DNA of 64,000 nt from Siphlonurus alternatus (GCA_949825025.1 OX463788.1:23037369-23101368); one strand, 5' to 3'. Numbered from the stretch's first letter, positions 46,851 to 57,979 are shown. The notes: a model not told the origin generated them from the letters alone. Numbers and translations: made by a program.

Positions 46851-49456
46851 ACTCACGCGGTGTAAATCGCAAATCTCGATGAAACCTTCAGGGTTGGTTG
46901 TCCTAGCCGAGTGATGAAGAACGGTACCAATTTTATCGGCAACCGTCAATATTTACCCATAGAACGGGCAGGGAGAACCCATTTAAATAACATGGGAGAC
47001 ATAGGGCTATAGGAATAAAAAAATAATTTTGACCAAATTGTCCCAAAATTTTTTTATGGGTTAAAAATAGCAATACTTGGAAGGGAAAAATATTTAAAAA
47101 ATTCAATTTTCATTTTGACCCTGATTTCAGGGTCATGCCTATACTTGCAGTGTTCAAAATGCAAATTCGTTATAAAATTTTGAAAATTTGGAAATAAATT
47201 TAATGTGACACCTGATTTACAGAAAAAATAATGAAAAAAATTCAGTTTGAGTTTTGACCCTGATTTCAGGGTAAATAAATAAAAACTTCACCGATCTTTT
47301 TAAAAATTTGCAAATGGAATACTTTAGAGACCTTGAAGACTAGAAAAATAGTAAAAAAAATTAGTTTTGAATTTTGACCCTGATTTCAGGGACATGCTTA
47401 TAGTGGTACCTTTCAAAATGCAAATTGGTTGTAAAATCTTGAAAATTTGACAATCATTTCTGTATTACATCTTATTTACAGGAAAAATAAAGAAAAAAAT
47501 TAATTTAAAATTTTGACCCTGATTTCAGGGTAATATGAGGATACCTGACCAATGTTTTTAAAAATTTGTAAATAGTCTGCTTATGAGACCCTTATAACAG
47601 GAAAATTAATGAAAAAAATTAGATTGTAATTTTGACCCTGATTTCAAGGTAATATGAGGATACCTGACCGATGTTTCTAAAAATTTGTAAATAGACTGCT
47701 TATGAGACCTTCATAACAGAAAAATTAATGAAAAAAATTAGATTGTAATTTTGACCCTGATTTCAGGGTAATATGAGGATACCTGACCGACGTTTCTAAA
47801 AATTTGTAAATAGACTGCTTATGAGACCCTTATAACAGGAAAATTAATGAAAAAAATTAGATTGTAATTTTGACCCTGATTTCAGGGTAATATGAGGATA
47901 CCTGACCGATGTTTTTAAGAATTTGTATTCCATATAGCTAGTGCACTCAATTCAAAGTTATGCAAACGGGTTTATTCGCTTCAATTCCTGCATAATAACG
48001 TGTCTGAATCGGTGTTAAAATCTATGTATTATAAATTCATGTTGTTATAGCCATGCATGTAGAGTATGCTATTATTTTTTTTATTTTTTGTGGTATAGCC
48101 TAAAGAACTGAATAAATCTATTACATCTATATGTTTTATGTAAAATTTGGAAATTGACCGATTATGAGATCTTTATTATAGGAAAAATACATATTAAAAA
48201 AAATTGACACTGAATTCAGAGTAAAAATTAAATAATAAACTGATATTTTTAAATATTTGGAATCGATCTACTTATGAGACATTGAGACATTTATGAGAGG
48301 AAAAATAATAATAATAAAAAAAATCAATTTTAGTTTTGACCCTATCTTTTCTTTAATAAGGGGTTCATAATCAGTCTGTTTCCAAATTTTTAAACTTATT
48401 GGCCAAGTATCGACATTTTACCCTAAAATCAGGGTCAAAATTACAATCTAATTTTTTTCATTAATTTTCCTGTTATAAGGGTATCATAAGCAGTCTATTT
48501 ACAAATTTTTAGAAACATCGGTCAGGTACCCTCATATTACCCTGAAATCAGGGTCAAAATTACAATATAATTTTTTTCATTAATTTTCCTGTTATAAGGG
48601 TCTCATAAGCAGTCTATTTACAAATTTTTAGAAACATCGGTCAGGTATCCTCATATTACCCTGAAATCAGGGTCAAATCTACAATCTAATTTTTTTCATT
48701 AATTTTCCTGTTATAAGGGTCTCATAAGCAGACTATTTATAAATTTTTAAAAACATTGGTCAGGTATCCTCATATTACCCTGAAATCAGGGTCAAAATTT
48801 TAAATTAAATTTTTCTTTATTTTTCCTGTAAATAAGATGTAATACAGAAATGATTGTCAAATTTTCAAGATTTTACAACCAATTTGCATTTTGAAAGGTA
48901 CCACTATAAGCATGTCCCTGAAATCAGGGTCAAAATTCAAAACTAATTTTTTTTACTATTTTTCTAGTCTTCAAGGTCTCTAAAGTATTCCATTTGCAAA
49001 TTTTTAAAAAGATCGGTGAAGTTTTTATTTATTTACCCTGAAATCAGGGTCAAAACTCAAACTGAATTTTTTTCATTATTTTTTCTGTAAATCAGGTGTC
49101 ACATTAAATTTATTTCCAAATTTTCAAAATTTTATAACGAATTTGCATTTTGAACACTGCAAGTATAGGCATGACCCTGAAATCAGGGTCAAAATGAAAA
49201 TTGAATTTTTTAAATATTTTTTCCTTCCAAGTATTGCTATTTTTAACCCATAAAAAAATTTGGGGACAATTTGGTCAAAATTATTTTTTATTCCTATAGC
49301 CCTATGTCTCCCATGTTATTTAAATGGGTTCTCCCTGCCCGTTCTATGGGTAAATATTGACGGTTGCCGATAAAATTGGTACCGTTCTTCATCACTCGGC
49401 TAGGACAACCAACCCTGAAGGTTTCATCGAGATTTGCGATTTACACCTCGTGAGCC
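46851..49456. repeat. 2.6 kb palindrome with tandem ACCCTGATTTCAGGGT repeats
   Basis: Outer arms CACTCACGCGGTGTAAATCG ... CGATTTACACCTCGTGAG. Each arm holds about seven copies of the self-complementary word ACCCTGATTTCAGGGT or ACCCTGAAATCAGGGT at about 120 bp spacing. Several form clean tandem units (47510-47910 and 48400-48790) with ATGAGGATACCTGACCGATG. Confidence 0.9.
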
Positions 49457-50191
49457 TAGTGTTCCTTGTGAGCTGGGGTTGCAAATAATATTTTAATAGT
49501 GGCAAATGTAAAAGGTTATAGTGACAATACGTGATTTTCAATTCGGAAACAGAACTTGTGTAAAGAATTAACAATACCGCGATAAAAAAATTGCTCTGTA
49601 TATAGGATCTTACGTGCAATGTAGTGCGCCCAATCTGTTCTTGTAAAAGTAATGTCAGGACAAAGGTCGCGATGACGCAGCGACGGACTGGCCCGCCGGG
49701 CCAAATGTGGGCCGCCGGCCACAAAGAAAAAAAAAAGGGAGAATATAAGAGAGAAAAAGAAGAGAAAAAAAAAATGAAAGAAAAAAAGTAAAGGATGAAG
49801 ACGGGAATAAATAAAACTAAATTAAAAGTATTCTTTCTTACGAAATCGTATACAGTACATATATAATATGACATCTTAATTTTTAATCATAACATTCATA
49901 ACATATTTTGAGTTCGACCCGCGCGTATTTGCAATTAAAAGTTATTGCTTATAAATTTAATTGTATTAAAAACACAGCTGCACACAACTCGCACAAGTAG
50001 CATGTGAACGCTAATTTTCTAAAAATTGAAGCTATTGAAAACGCGTATTAAAAGTAGATTGTCTCAAGACAGATTAATATATAATTATTATGTTGACGTT
50101 TTGTGAGAATACTGAGAATTATAGAAATATTGAATATAAGGCTAAAAATGAGCAAGTTCTTGATTGTTTTGCTTCAAAAAGTAGCTTGTAG
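49457..50191. other. Spacer with possible hAT end
   Basis: CAGCGACGGACTGGCCCGCC at 49678 resembles the inverted CGGCCCAGTCCGTGCCTG at 52289-52306 and may be one end of a 2.6 kb hAT-like element, but no matching duplication was seen. The rest is AT-rich. Confidence 0.4.
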
Positions 50192-50980
50192 TTAAGGGTA
50201 AAAGATATCACGAAACATCGATTGATGTAGTCCCATTTGACATGTAAACCTTATCATAATAATTTTGAATTTCTTTTTTTTTAGAGGCAGTTCCTAGCAA
50301 CAAAAAAATGTAGCAAAAATTTCAAAACAATCACTTGATCCGATTTTTTTATATTAATCTATTAGTTTAGGTCTCCATGGGAAAGCCCTATACACTATAA
50401 TATACTGGAAAATTTAAAAAATAATTTTAAAAAAATCGGAATGAGCGATTGAAATTTTTTCTACATTTTTTTTATGCTAATTAAGGTAGAGATAACGTCG
50501 AACAGCTGTTCGACGTAATCCCCTTTGATTAACATGTAAACCTTCGCAAATTGACAAAAATTCTGAAATTTTTTTGAGATGCAGAAATTAGTGCCTAAAA
50601 GCCATAGCAAAAGTTTCAAAAACATTTAACGAGCCGATTTTTTTAAATCAATTTTTTAGTTTGGCTCTCCATGGGAAAGCCCTATGCTGAAAATTAAAAA
50701 AATTAATTAAAAAAAATCGGCTCGTTAAATCGTTTTGAAATTTTTTCTATGGCTTTTAGGCACTAATATCTGCCTCTCAAAATAATTTCAGCATTTTTGT
50801 CAATTTGCTAAGGTTTACATGTTAATCAAAGGGCATTACGTCGATCAGCTGTTCGGCGTTATCTCTACCTTAAGAACTGCTCAAAAAAAATAAATTCAGA
50901 ATTATTATGAGGTTGCTAAGGTTTACATGTTAATCAAATGGGACTACAACAATCGATGTTTCGTGTTATCTTACCTTTAA
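50192..50980. mobile_element. MITE family B, copy 3, split by family C
   Basis: TTAAGGGTAAAAGATATCACG ... CGTGTTATCTTACCTTTAA. The right half resumes at 50874 (GAACTGCTC...GAGGTTGCTAAGG) after the nested element. Confidence 0.85.
50481..50873. mobile_element. MITE family C, copy 2 (nested in B)
   Basis: 393 bp, almost identical to 28966-29358. Ends TTAAGGTAGAGATAACG / CGTTATCTCTACCTTAA. Confidence 0.9.
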
Positions 50981-51524
50981 ATAATTTTCTAACTTTTTTA
51001 TAAATATGAAACTCGTGATTACCATTAATTTGTTTTTTATCATAAATTATGTTTATCTTTATGCAATCTGCTTATTTTTTTGTCAAAATTATTTACTTTA
51101 TAATCAAATAATGTTTTTGTTTTACTTTTATAATTAAAGGTCACTCATAATGTTATAATCACCATAATTATCATATTACAAAATAAGATACAATCCTAGC
51201 AAATCACGAGTAAATAATTATTTTCTTATGTTTTAAAGAAGTTTGATTCACCATGGAAAAAAAATATTATAAATATAACATGTATTTATTAACATTAACA
51301 TTAAGGACACAATTTATTTTAATTTAAAATGCTCAGTTTTTAAATAAAAAAAATATATAATTAAATTTAATTCTACACTTCCATTATTTCTTCAAAGAAT
51401 TATACTATTCCATTTTGCCGGTGTGATTGTAATTATACAGGGGAATAAGGGACTTAAAAATGATAAATATAATTATTTTCTTAGTAAAGTTAATAATAAA
51501 ATATTTTAAGCGATATTCGTGATA

Positions 51525-51658
51525 CTATTTGATTAACATGTAAAAAATGTAAACCTTTGCAAATTCACATGCAAATATATATATATTTTTTTTAAGAGAG
51601 ACAGATTTTAGTACCTGAACGCCACAGAAAAAATTTCAAAACATATATTCTAGCCGAT

Positions 51659-51741
<83 letters not shown>

Positions 51742-51925
51742 TTTTAATTTTCAGCAAAGTATTTTCTCATGGAGAGCGAAACTAAAAAATTAATAAAAAA
51801 AAATGTCTCGAATAATTGTTTTGAAATTTTTGCTGTGTGTCTTTTAGGTATACTTTTTCAGAATATTTGTAAATTTGCTAAGGATTACAACATGTTAATC
51901 AATTGGGACTAAAAAACCAGCTTAT
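51525..51925. repeat. Degenerate B/C-type palindrome containing (TTTA)n
   Basis: GATTAACATGTAAA ... TTTGCTAAGGATTACAACATG are outer parts typical of families B and C. The centre has expanded into a TTTA microsatellite at 51657-51742. Confidence 0.65.
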
Positions 51926-52181
51926 CCGTCACTTTTAATTGTATATAGCTAAGAATAAGAAAAAAAAATTAGGCAATTCGAGGATATTTTAGTTAACTTT
52001 AGTAAAAAATCTAGGTAAATCCTAAAAAAATATCGCACCTAGCTGCGAAAAATATTTTAGGTGAAAAATATCGCACCTATAGCTGCGAAAAATATTTTAG
52101 GTGATTTGAGGATACTTTAGTGAACTTAAGTAAAAATTCTAGTAAAATTAAGTAAAAAATCTAGTGAAATCCTAAAAAAAA

Positions 52182-52310
52182 TCGCGCCTGCGGCGGGCTA
52201 CTGGGGGGTTCCGCCCCCCAGACCCCCCTTTCGAATACGGGCCTCCGCCTATGTGGGCCGTCTTTTTTGTCTCGTTCGGTGGAAACTTTCGGCCCAGTCC
52301 GTGCCTGTCA
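52182..52310. repeat. hAT-related C-rich hairpin fragment
   Basis: CGCGCCTGCGGCGGGCTACT with GGGGGGTTCCGCCCCCC, the same block as in the hAT elements at 24069 and 29530. It is followed by an inverted CGGCCCAGTCCGTGCC end. Confidence 0.6.
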
Positions 52311-52440
52311 CAGTTTCACTCAATTCACGAACGCTTTTATTTCTTATGCCAGTTTTGCCGGAAAGTTTTTTTTTTTTATACCTTCGTCGTCACTTAATTG
52401 CACTATAGCTGCCTTTTAGTTAAATTAATTTAGTATATGA

Positions 52441-52489
<49 letters not shown>

Positions 52490-52494
<5 letters not shown>

Positions 52495-52824
52495 TACAAG
52501 GATACACCCCTAAGAGCTTACATCTCGCGGCGGGGTACTGGGTAGGGATAAGGTAGGGAACGGATATATAGTGGCCACGGCCTGCATGCTTACGCGTCCC
52601 AGCATTCGCTGAGGTTGAAACTGAGGGAACCGTACGTGGAAAACCTCAGTCAGGACGGACACCTCGACTTTTTCTCAATGGACCAAAGCGATGTCCAAAG
52701 CCTGGGGAACCACGTCGTACACTGCACAAGTGCATCACTGCACTGGGTGGAAAGCGAGACGAATTTTCCCCAGGGAGGGAGCAGCGTATTTTTTACTTGA
52801 AACGGTCACCCATCCAAGTGTGAC
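52490..52824 (-). mobile_element. SINE with a 5S rRNA-like head (truncated)
   Basis: Read from 52824 on the minus strand, CTTGGATGGGTGACCG matches the box C region of 5S rRNA (TTGGATGGGAGACCG). A body follows that ends in an A-rich run next to an AT microsatellite. The central stretch (about 52600-52680) reads CCTGACTGAGGTTTTCC, then TTCCCTCAGTT, then GCGAATGCTGGGA. The tRNA-derived SINE at 8283-8648 contains the same block. The 5S part upstream of box C is missing. Confidence 0.75.
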
Positions 52825-53389
52825 TTAATATTATATTATAATATATATTATATAATATATATTATAATATATATTATATATATAATTATTTATATACAGA
52901 ATTAATTATATATACATTGCAGATGCGAATTTTTAATAATATTTTAATGATTTCATATTATGATATTATATATATTATATGCACTTATATATAAATATAA
53001 TATATTTACAGTTAATAAATATAAAAATTACTACAGACTCTGCATAATACCGTTTATTACAATCAATTATAATATAATTACACGTACAAGTCAGTGGAGT
53101 AAAAAAATTGAACAATTAGCTCCGTTTATTGCATTTGTTATATTAGTGACGTCATGAATCATATGTTTTATACAACCGACGTAGATTTAATAGAGCTACG
53201 TCGGGTGACGTCATGGATGTTTTGAACATTGAAAAAGTTCCGGCGTAGATTTAATGCGTCTACGACCGACGTAGACCCAGACAGTTCCAACTTTTAATAC
53301 TTATTTTATAAGGAAACTTTCTTAGGTTGGTCAACCAGGCATTCGATAGCACCGACCACCACCCACTTTCAGTGATGTGAAATTCGCGC

Positions 53390-53765
53390 GCAGATTGGTC
53401 CGCGAATATGCGCATGCGAATATGCGCGAATATGCGCGCAAATGCGCGCATATGCGCGAAAGATACTTTCAAGATGGCGGCCGCGCGCAATAAAATCACG
53501 AGAGCACCTCGGTAGCCTAAAAGGCCGATTGCTTTAATTCCATGATTAATTAACTCTAATTTAATCCAAACACTAATTAGGCAAGGGATTATACCAAGAA
53601 AAATAAGAAAATACTCTCTGTAGCATTTACTGTAGCTTTAACCAGTCTAAAATTGCTATTTTTGTGGCGGGAAAGTCAAATTTCAATATTCGCGAATATG
53701 CGCGCATATGCGGCCGCAGATTGCCCGCGAATATGCGCGCATATTCGCCGCGAATATGCGAGGAC
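53390..53765. repeat. GCGCATATTCGC-type repeat array with NRF1/YY1-like sites
   Basis: Repeated alternating words ATATGCGCGAATATGCGC (53395-53460) and mirrored ones (53690-53760) flank CAAGATGGCGGCCGCGCG, a YY1-like box, at 53471. GCGCATGCG matches the NRF1 core. It lies in the right arm of the giant element and is absent from the left arm. Confidence 0.7.
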
Positions 53766-53884
53766 TAACATATATCACTGCCCACTTTCCTTCCAGACGC
53801 CGTGCGCGCCTAAAACAGCTGATTAGCCCTCTAGCCTTGTATAGAGCTCAATGGGTGCAGAAAGTGTACACCGAGCAGGGTTTA

Positions 53885-56800
53885 AATTATTAAAGTTTTT
53901 ATTGAACACTCTTACAGTGTACATATTACATATTACATAAACATAAAAAACATAAAATCTTATATTATACACACAACATGACAAATCAATAAATAATAAC
54001 TTATACACATATAAATTATATGACATTAAAAATTATTGAACTAGGAACATAGAAAAAACAAATATTAAAAAACACAATTATAATTATTACTTGGAAATAA
54101 TAATAATAATAAATTAACCCGTATAAATCATACATTCTTAGCTAAATATGCTAAAGAATATATTCGTTTTGGACAAGACAGGGCATGATATGTTTCACAT
54201 TTTTGACCACAAAATTTACAAACACAGTTGTCATCGGTTTCATGGTATACAAATTTCGTACAAACACGCGGTGATGGAAACCATGCATTGCAATTAAACC
54301 TGGTTATAATATGTCTGTCTTTATATTGACAATTTTGCCAGTTAGAATTTACAAATGCTGGGGTAATATAAAAATTGGGATTTATCTCCGAAGCTTTCAA
54401 AATTCTGTTTTTCATAAAATCATTGAAATTTGGTGTACAAGGAAAATTGTATTTCTTCTGAAGTTCTGACACAAAAAAATCTTGATCGATAAGCTTATAC
54501 ACCAGCCTTGAGAATGAAAATTTGGATACTGAGAGAAGCCCTTTAATAAATCTTGACTTTATTGATTCTAAGATTTCAAAATCGCCAACTTTTAAATAAG
54601 GCCAAACAATTTCCAGTCCATATGTGGCGACTGGCTCAGTCTTAAGATGGAATAACTTAAGGGCGGTATTTACAGATAACAGAGGTAATTTGGAAATACC
54701 GTAGGAAGCGGCGAGAGCTGCCTTACACCGATCCGTAATATGGGAAGTAAAGAACGTACCTCTTTGTTGGAACATTACTCCTAAATATTTGAAATTACTA
54801 ACGAACTCAATTTTTTCATTGTTACAAAACATAACATCAGTCTTGCTAAGCCTACCTCCTTTTCTAAATTTAACAATTTATGTTTTGGAAGCATTAATAG
54901 TTAGACCGTTCTCTTTGGACCAGTCAACCACTTTGTTCAATACTTGTTGCAGTTTAACTAGATCTCTGCACATAATAGCCATATCATCGGCATAGACATC
55001 TAAAAAATATACAACTTCTTCGTTTTCAAAAAACTTTTTTAAATATTCGATAATATCATGGGTAAGAAAGTTATACAATGTAGGACTAGATGGCCCTCCT
55101 TGTAGGACACCGTTACTCTGACAGATCGGTTTTGAAAGGAGAAGCCCGTCATTAATACGAATAAAATTTATTTCGAGCATTTTAGCAACAATAATTAGAA
55201 GCTCTCGGGGGATAACATTTACGCTTATAAGTTTTCTCATCAGAATTTCCCTGTCGACAGAATCAAACGCCTTAAGGTAATCGATAAAGACCACATACAT
55301 TTTTCCTTTCGGCTGAGAAACTGCCTCAATGATTTTGGTATGTAAGAATTTAATTGCATGTATAGTAGATCTACCGGGCATAAAACCGAATTGGACGTCG
55401 GGGATAAGATGATGAATACAAGTCATAAGTCTATCATTAACTAGTTTATCAAAAAGTTTATAGTCAGAAAGACTGAGTGCAATACCTCTATACGAATTGG
55501 GTGATAAAATGTCTCCTTTCATTTTATAGAGAATTTTTAAAAAGGATTCCTTCCATTGGTCTGGATGGTCTGGAAGTTTTCCTGTACGAAAACATAAATT
55601 AAAAAACTCGGTGTAAAATGGGAGGAGGACACTACTGAGAGCTTTGATGTGCTCGTTAGTGACCATATCTGGGCCTGGGGTTTTGCCATTTTTTAGTTTG
55701 GAGATACATCTACTGACTTCTCTATTTGCAAGGGGTTCGAATATTAGTCCGGGTATATTGTCTGGCACAAGTAGAGACAGATTTAAAAAATCTGACGGGG
55801 CCTTACCTTTTAAATTATAAATATTTGAAAAATGTTTTTCCCATTCATAAATAGGAATAGGGCATTGGACTTTTCTCAGTTTGTCCTTTTTCAAATATGT
55901 GTATGGTTGTTGCTCTGCTTCTTGAACTAAAATATTTTCTTCTTTGGCAGAGAAATCTAGTTTTTTACTCTTAATTAGCTCTCTATATTCTCTCTTAACA
56001 TTTGCATACATATTATGCATAAATTCATTTTGATTTTCTTTGTTTTTAATTGCATGAAAGACATTTAAGACCTTTCTCTTTAGCATATAGCATTGTTCAT
56101 CGAAAAATGGTTTCGCTTGTCTTCTAGAAGGTTTTTTACATGTTGTGGAATGGTAAATAATAAATTGAAACATTGCGGCAATATTGTTAACATTATTTTC
56201 TCTAAAACACTGGGTTAAATATTCATAATTTGCATTGAAAAGATGAATGGCGACATTTACATTTAGTTCATTTTTTAGATTAGACCGGTTGGCTTTATCA
56301 TTTATATTGTGACAGGCTGAATGGTTCATTTGAACATTGAAATTAATTGGGACATGCTTTTTCAAAAATGACGAATTCGAATCTGTGACTGACATCGACT
56401 CAAATATAAATATACCGTGATCAATGAACATTAAATCGATAGTGCTCGAGCCGAGTCTATCATAATATGTTTTGTCTCCTGCGGAATTACAGAGGATTAA
56501 ATTTTGAGAAGCCATTATTTCGATGAGAGATAAACCTTTAGATGAGTTATTATCTAATCTACAATTAAAATCACCTAACGCAATAATATTTTTATCTTTT
56601 ACCTTTTCAATAGAAGCTAGGATAATATCACATACATCAAGTTCTGACATCTTAGGATTTAAATAATAACAAATAAATGTAATGTTCTCCAGATTTACAA
56701 TAAGATAATCTTTTACATCTATATGCGATATAATAGGACCTAGATATGATTTTACGTAAAATGAGATGCCACCAATGGGACGCCCCATTGGTAGCTTCAT

Positions 56801-57036
56801 GGCACAGGAATGGGCGGAGTAAAAACCCGGAATATCATAACCGACAGGTGTGAATGTTTCTGTCAGTACGATGGCATCGTACTTTTCGAAAAAATTTGAG
56901 TCGATCGGGCATAACATCGAGCAATCCTCTCAGACCCTCAACGTTCCATAACAGGATAGAGAGTGCAGAGCCAGTTGGTGTTGTTGACTCTAAACTGAGA
57001 GGGGCTCGTGAAAAGGGGGAAGGGAGAGGGGTGGCG
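53885..57036 (-). mobile_element. LINE (non-LTR retrotransposon), nearly full coding region
   Basis: A minus-strand element is flanked by a 7 bp duplication GGGTTTA (53878-53884 and 57037-57043). It has inserted in the right half of a hairpin MITE. It begins just upstream of an apurinic-type endonuclease (SILLWNVEGL) and continues through LTET, LGDFNCR and STIDLMF. The reverse transcriptase follows, with VVFIDYLKAFDS, LQGGPSSP and YADD, and then a C-terminal CKFCGQKC...H...C finger-like motif. It ends in an AATAAA-containing AT-rich tail. The lack of an ORF1 and the start at the endonuclease suggest 5' truncation. The clade was not determined. Confidence 0.93.
54128..56960 (-). pseudogene. 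LINE ORF2: endonuclease-reverse transcriptase with one frameshift and one stop
   Basis: The frame starting at 56917 runs 679 codons to a TAA at 54880-54878 and continues in the same frame to 54128 (KFRKGGRLSKTDVMF...). The break is therefore a single nonsense codon, most simply AAA to TAA. The endonuclease N-terminus ILLWNVEGLRG (from 56960) is in another frame, so a one-base indel lies near 56910-56921. Endonuclease motifs occupy the first 220 residues and RT motifs residues 400-660. A CxxC-H-C finger lies near the C-terminus. With only two lesions over 2.8 kb, this copy is recent. Confidence 0.9.
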
Positions 57037-57105
57037 GGGTTTACGAACAGGCCAAGGAACTCACAACACAACAAGTATTTTTTATATTTTAGACCTACGT
57101 CATTA

Positions 57106-57233
57106 GGCCTGTTCGTAAACCCTGCTCGGTGTATACTTTCTAGTCTTTCTACACCCAATCGACCTTATATCGCATGTACATAAGGTCGATTGGGTTATGA
57201 AAGTGTACACCGAGCAGGGTTCACGAACAGGCC
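57106..57233. mobile_element. Family D hairpin MITE, intact copy
   Basis: GGCCTGTTCGTAAACCCTGC ... GAACAGGCC with TA on both sides. It lies 52 bp from the right end of the split copy. Confidence 0.9.
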
Positions 57234-57239
57234 TATTAT

Positions 57240-57600
57240 GTCCGTCAGATGGCATGTCGGCCACGGGCCAAGGTTGGCACATTGAGCTCTAGGTACGGTT
57301 ATAATAAAAATAAGTTACGATAATGATTAAAAAAGTTAACTTTCCAAATAGCTCTAAAAGAGCCCATTCTGAAAAAGTATATCACAACATGGCAAATTTT
57401 GACTTACCGGAGGTAATTAATTTGGAAGTAGCAATGTTTTTGAGTGCGTTTGAATTCATGGGCTAGTCCGGGCTGAAGCGTTTTTTGTCGTCAAGTGGGG
57501 CCAGCCCGGCGGCCATTTTTCCTCCTCTCATGACGTCACTTCCGGGCTGGCCCAGGCTGACTCCAAGGTTGGCTTTATACAGGTTAAGCCTCCGATTTGA
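57240..57600. other. Spacer with a possible relic of the giant-element end
   Basis: CATTGAGCTCTA at 57281-57292 repeats the first 12 bases of the 14.2 kb element's terminus, without a partner end in the window. A GC-rich inverted pair (GGGCCAGCCCGG / CCGGGCTGGCCC) lies at 57500-57555. Confidence 0.4.
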
Positions 57601-57627
57601 CCAATGTTAACGGGCTTAGCCAATCAG

Positions 57628-57790
57628 ATTCAAGTATTCCAGGACCCATCGTGCCGCGAAACTTTGAATGCGCCCATGATCAGGTCCGATCATCTTCTGT
57701 ATGTAGCGAAATACTTGTAACTAGCTCATCCGAATTCATCCGCGGTATCATGAAAACTTTCGGCAGCCTCCGTCAGATGGCGCGTTGATC
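57628..57790. repeat. CpG-bearing dispersed repeat H, copy 3
   Basis: TTCCAGGACCCATCGTGCCGCGAAAC...ATGATCAGGTC is an inverted counterpart of 58735-58610 (TTCCAGGACCCATTGCACCGCG on the minus strand). Confidence 0.55.
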
Positions 57791-57979
57791 AAGTTTGGTC
57801 GATTTGCGCTTTTTGTTTTTAAATTGCTACACTAGAATAAAATGGCTACCGCTTCCGGTTTATTATTTTTTTTATTTTGCTTATTAATTTGTTTATTTAT
57901 GAAAGAACACAGAGAAAATGGGATTATAATTTGTATTGAAGAAATTTTACATTAAAATAAAATATACAGTTGTCACAAA

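Larger units (their letters stand above)
39696..53853. mobile_element. 14.2 kb giant foldback-like transposon with 8 bp target duplication
   Basis: The ends are exact inverted copies: CATTGAGCTCTATACAAGGC then TAGAGGG at 39696, and CCCTCTAGCC then TTGTATAGAGCTCAATG ending at 53853. GGTGCAGA flanks both sides (39688-39695, 53854-53861), in a family D MITE whose two parts join across it. Inverted arms continue inward: 39840-40030 mirrors 53140-53290. They carry CGTAGACGCATTAAATCTAC, TGACGTCACCCGACGTAG and AT-rich stretches. The right arm contains an extra 0.5 kb with NRF1-like words. The interior is a patchwork of palindromes (families E, F, B, C, and two giant ones), a SINE and hAT fragments. 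I see no transposase or other credible ORF. Confidence 0.85.
39610..57053. mobile_element. Family D hairpin MITE split by two insertions
   Basis: Left half 39610-39695 (GGCCTGTTCGTAAACCC ... GGTGCAGA), middle piece 53854-53884 (GGTGCAGAAAGTGTACACCG...GGGTTTA), right piece 57037-57053 (GGGTTTACGAACAGGCC). Removing the two insertions and one copy of each duplication restores a hairpin like the other D copies. Its left end is about 70 bp upstream of the CEP43 start codon. Confidence 0.88.

Noticed and set aside
49392..49874. 160-codon minus-strand ORF
   Set aside because: Low-complexity Phe/Ser-rich translation of AT-rich DNA, spanning the edge of a palindrome and a hAT-like end. No motif.
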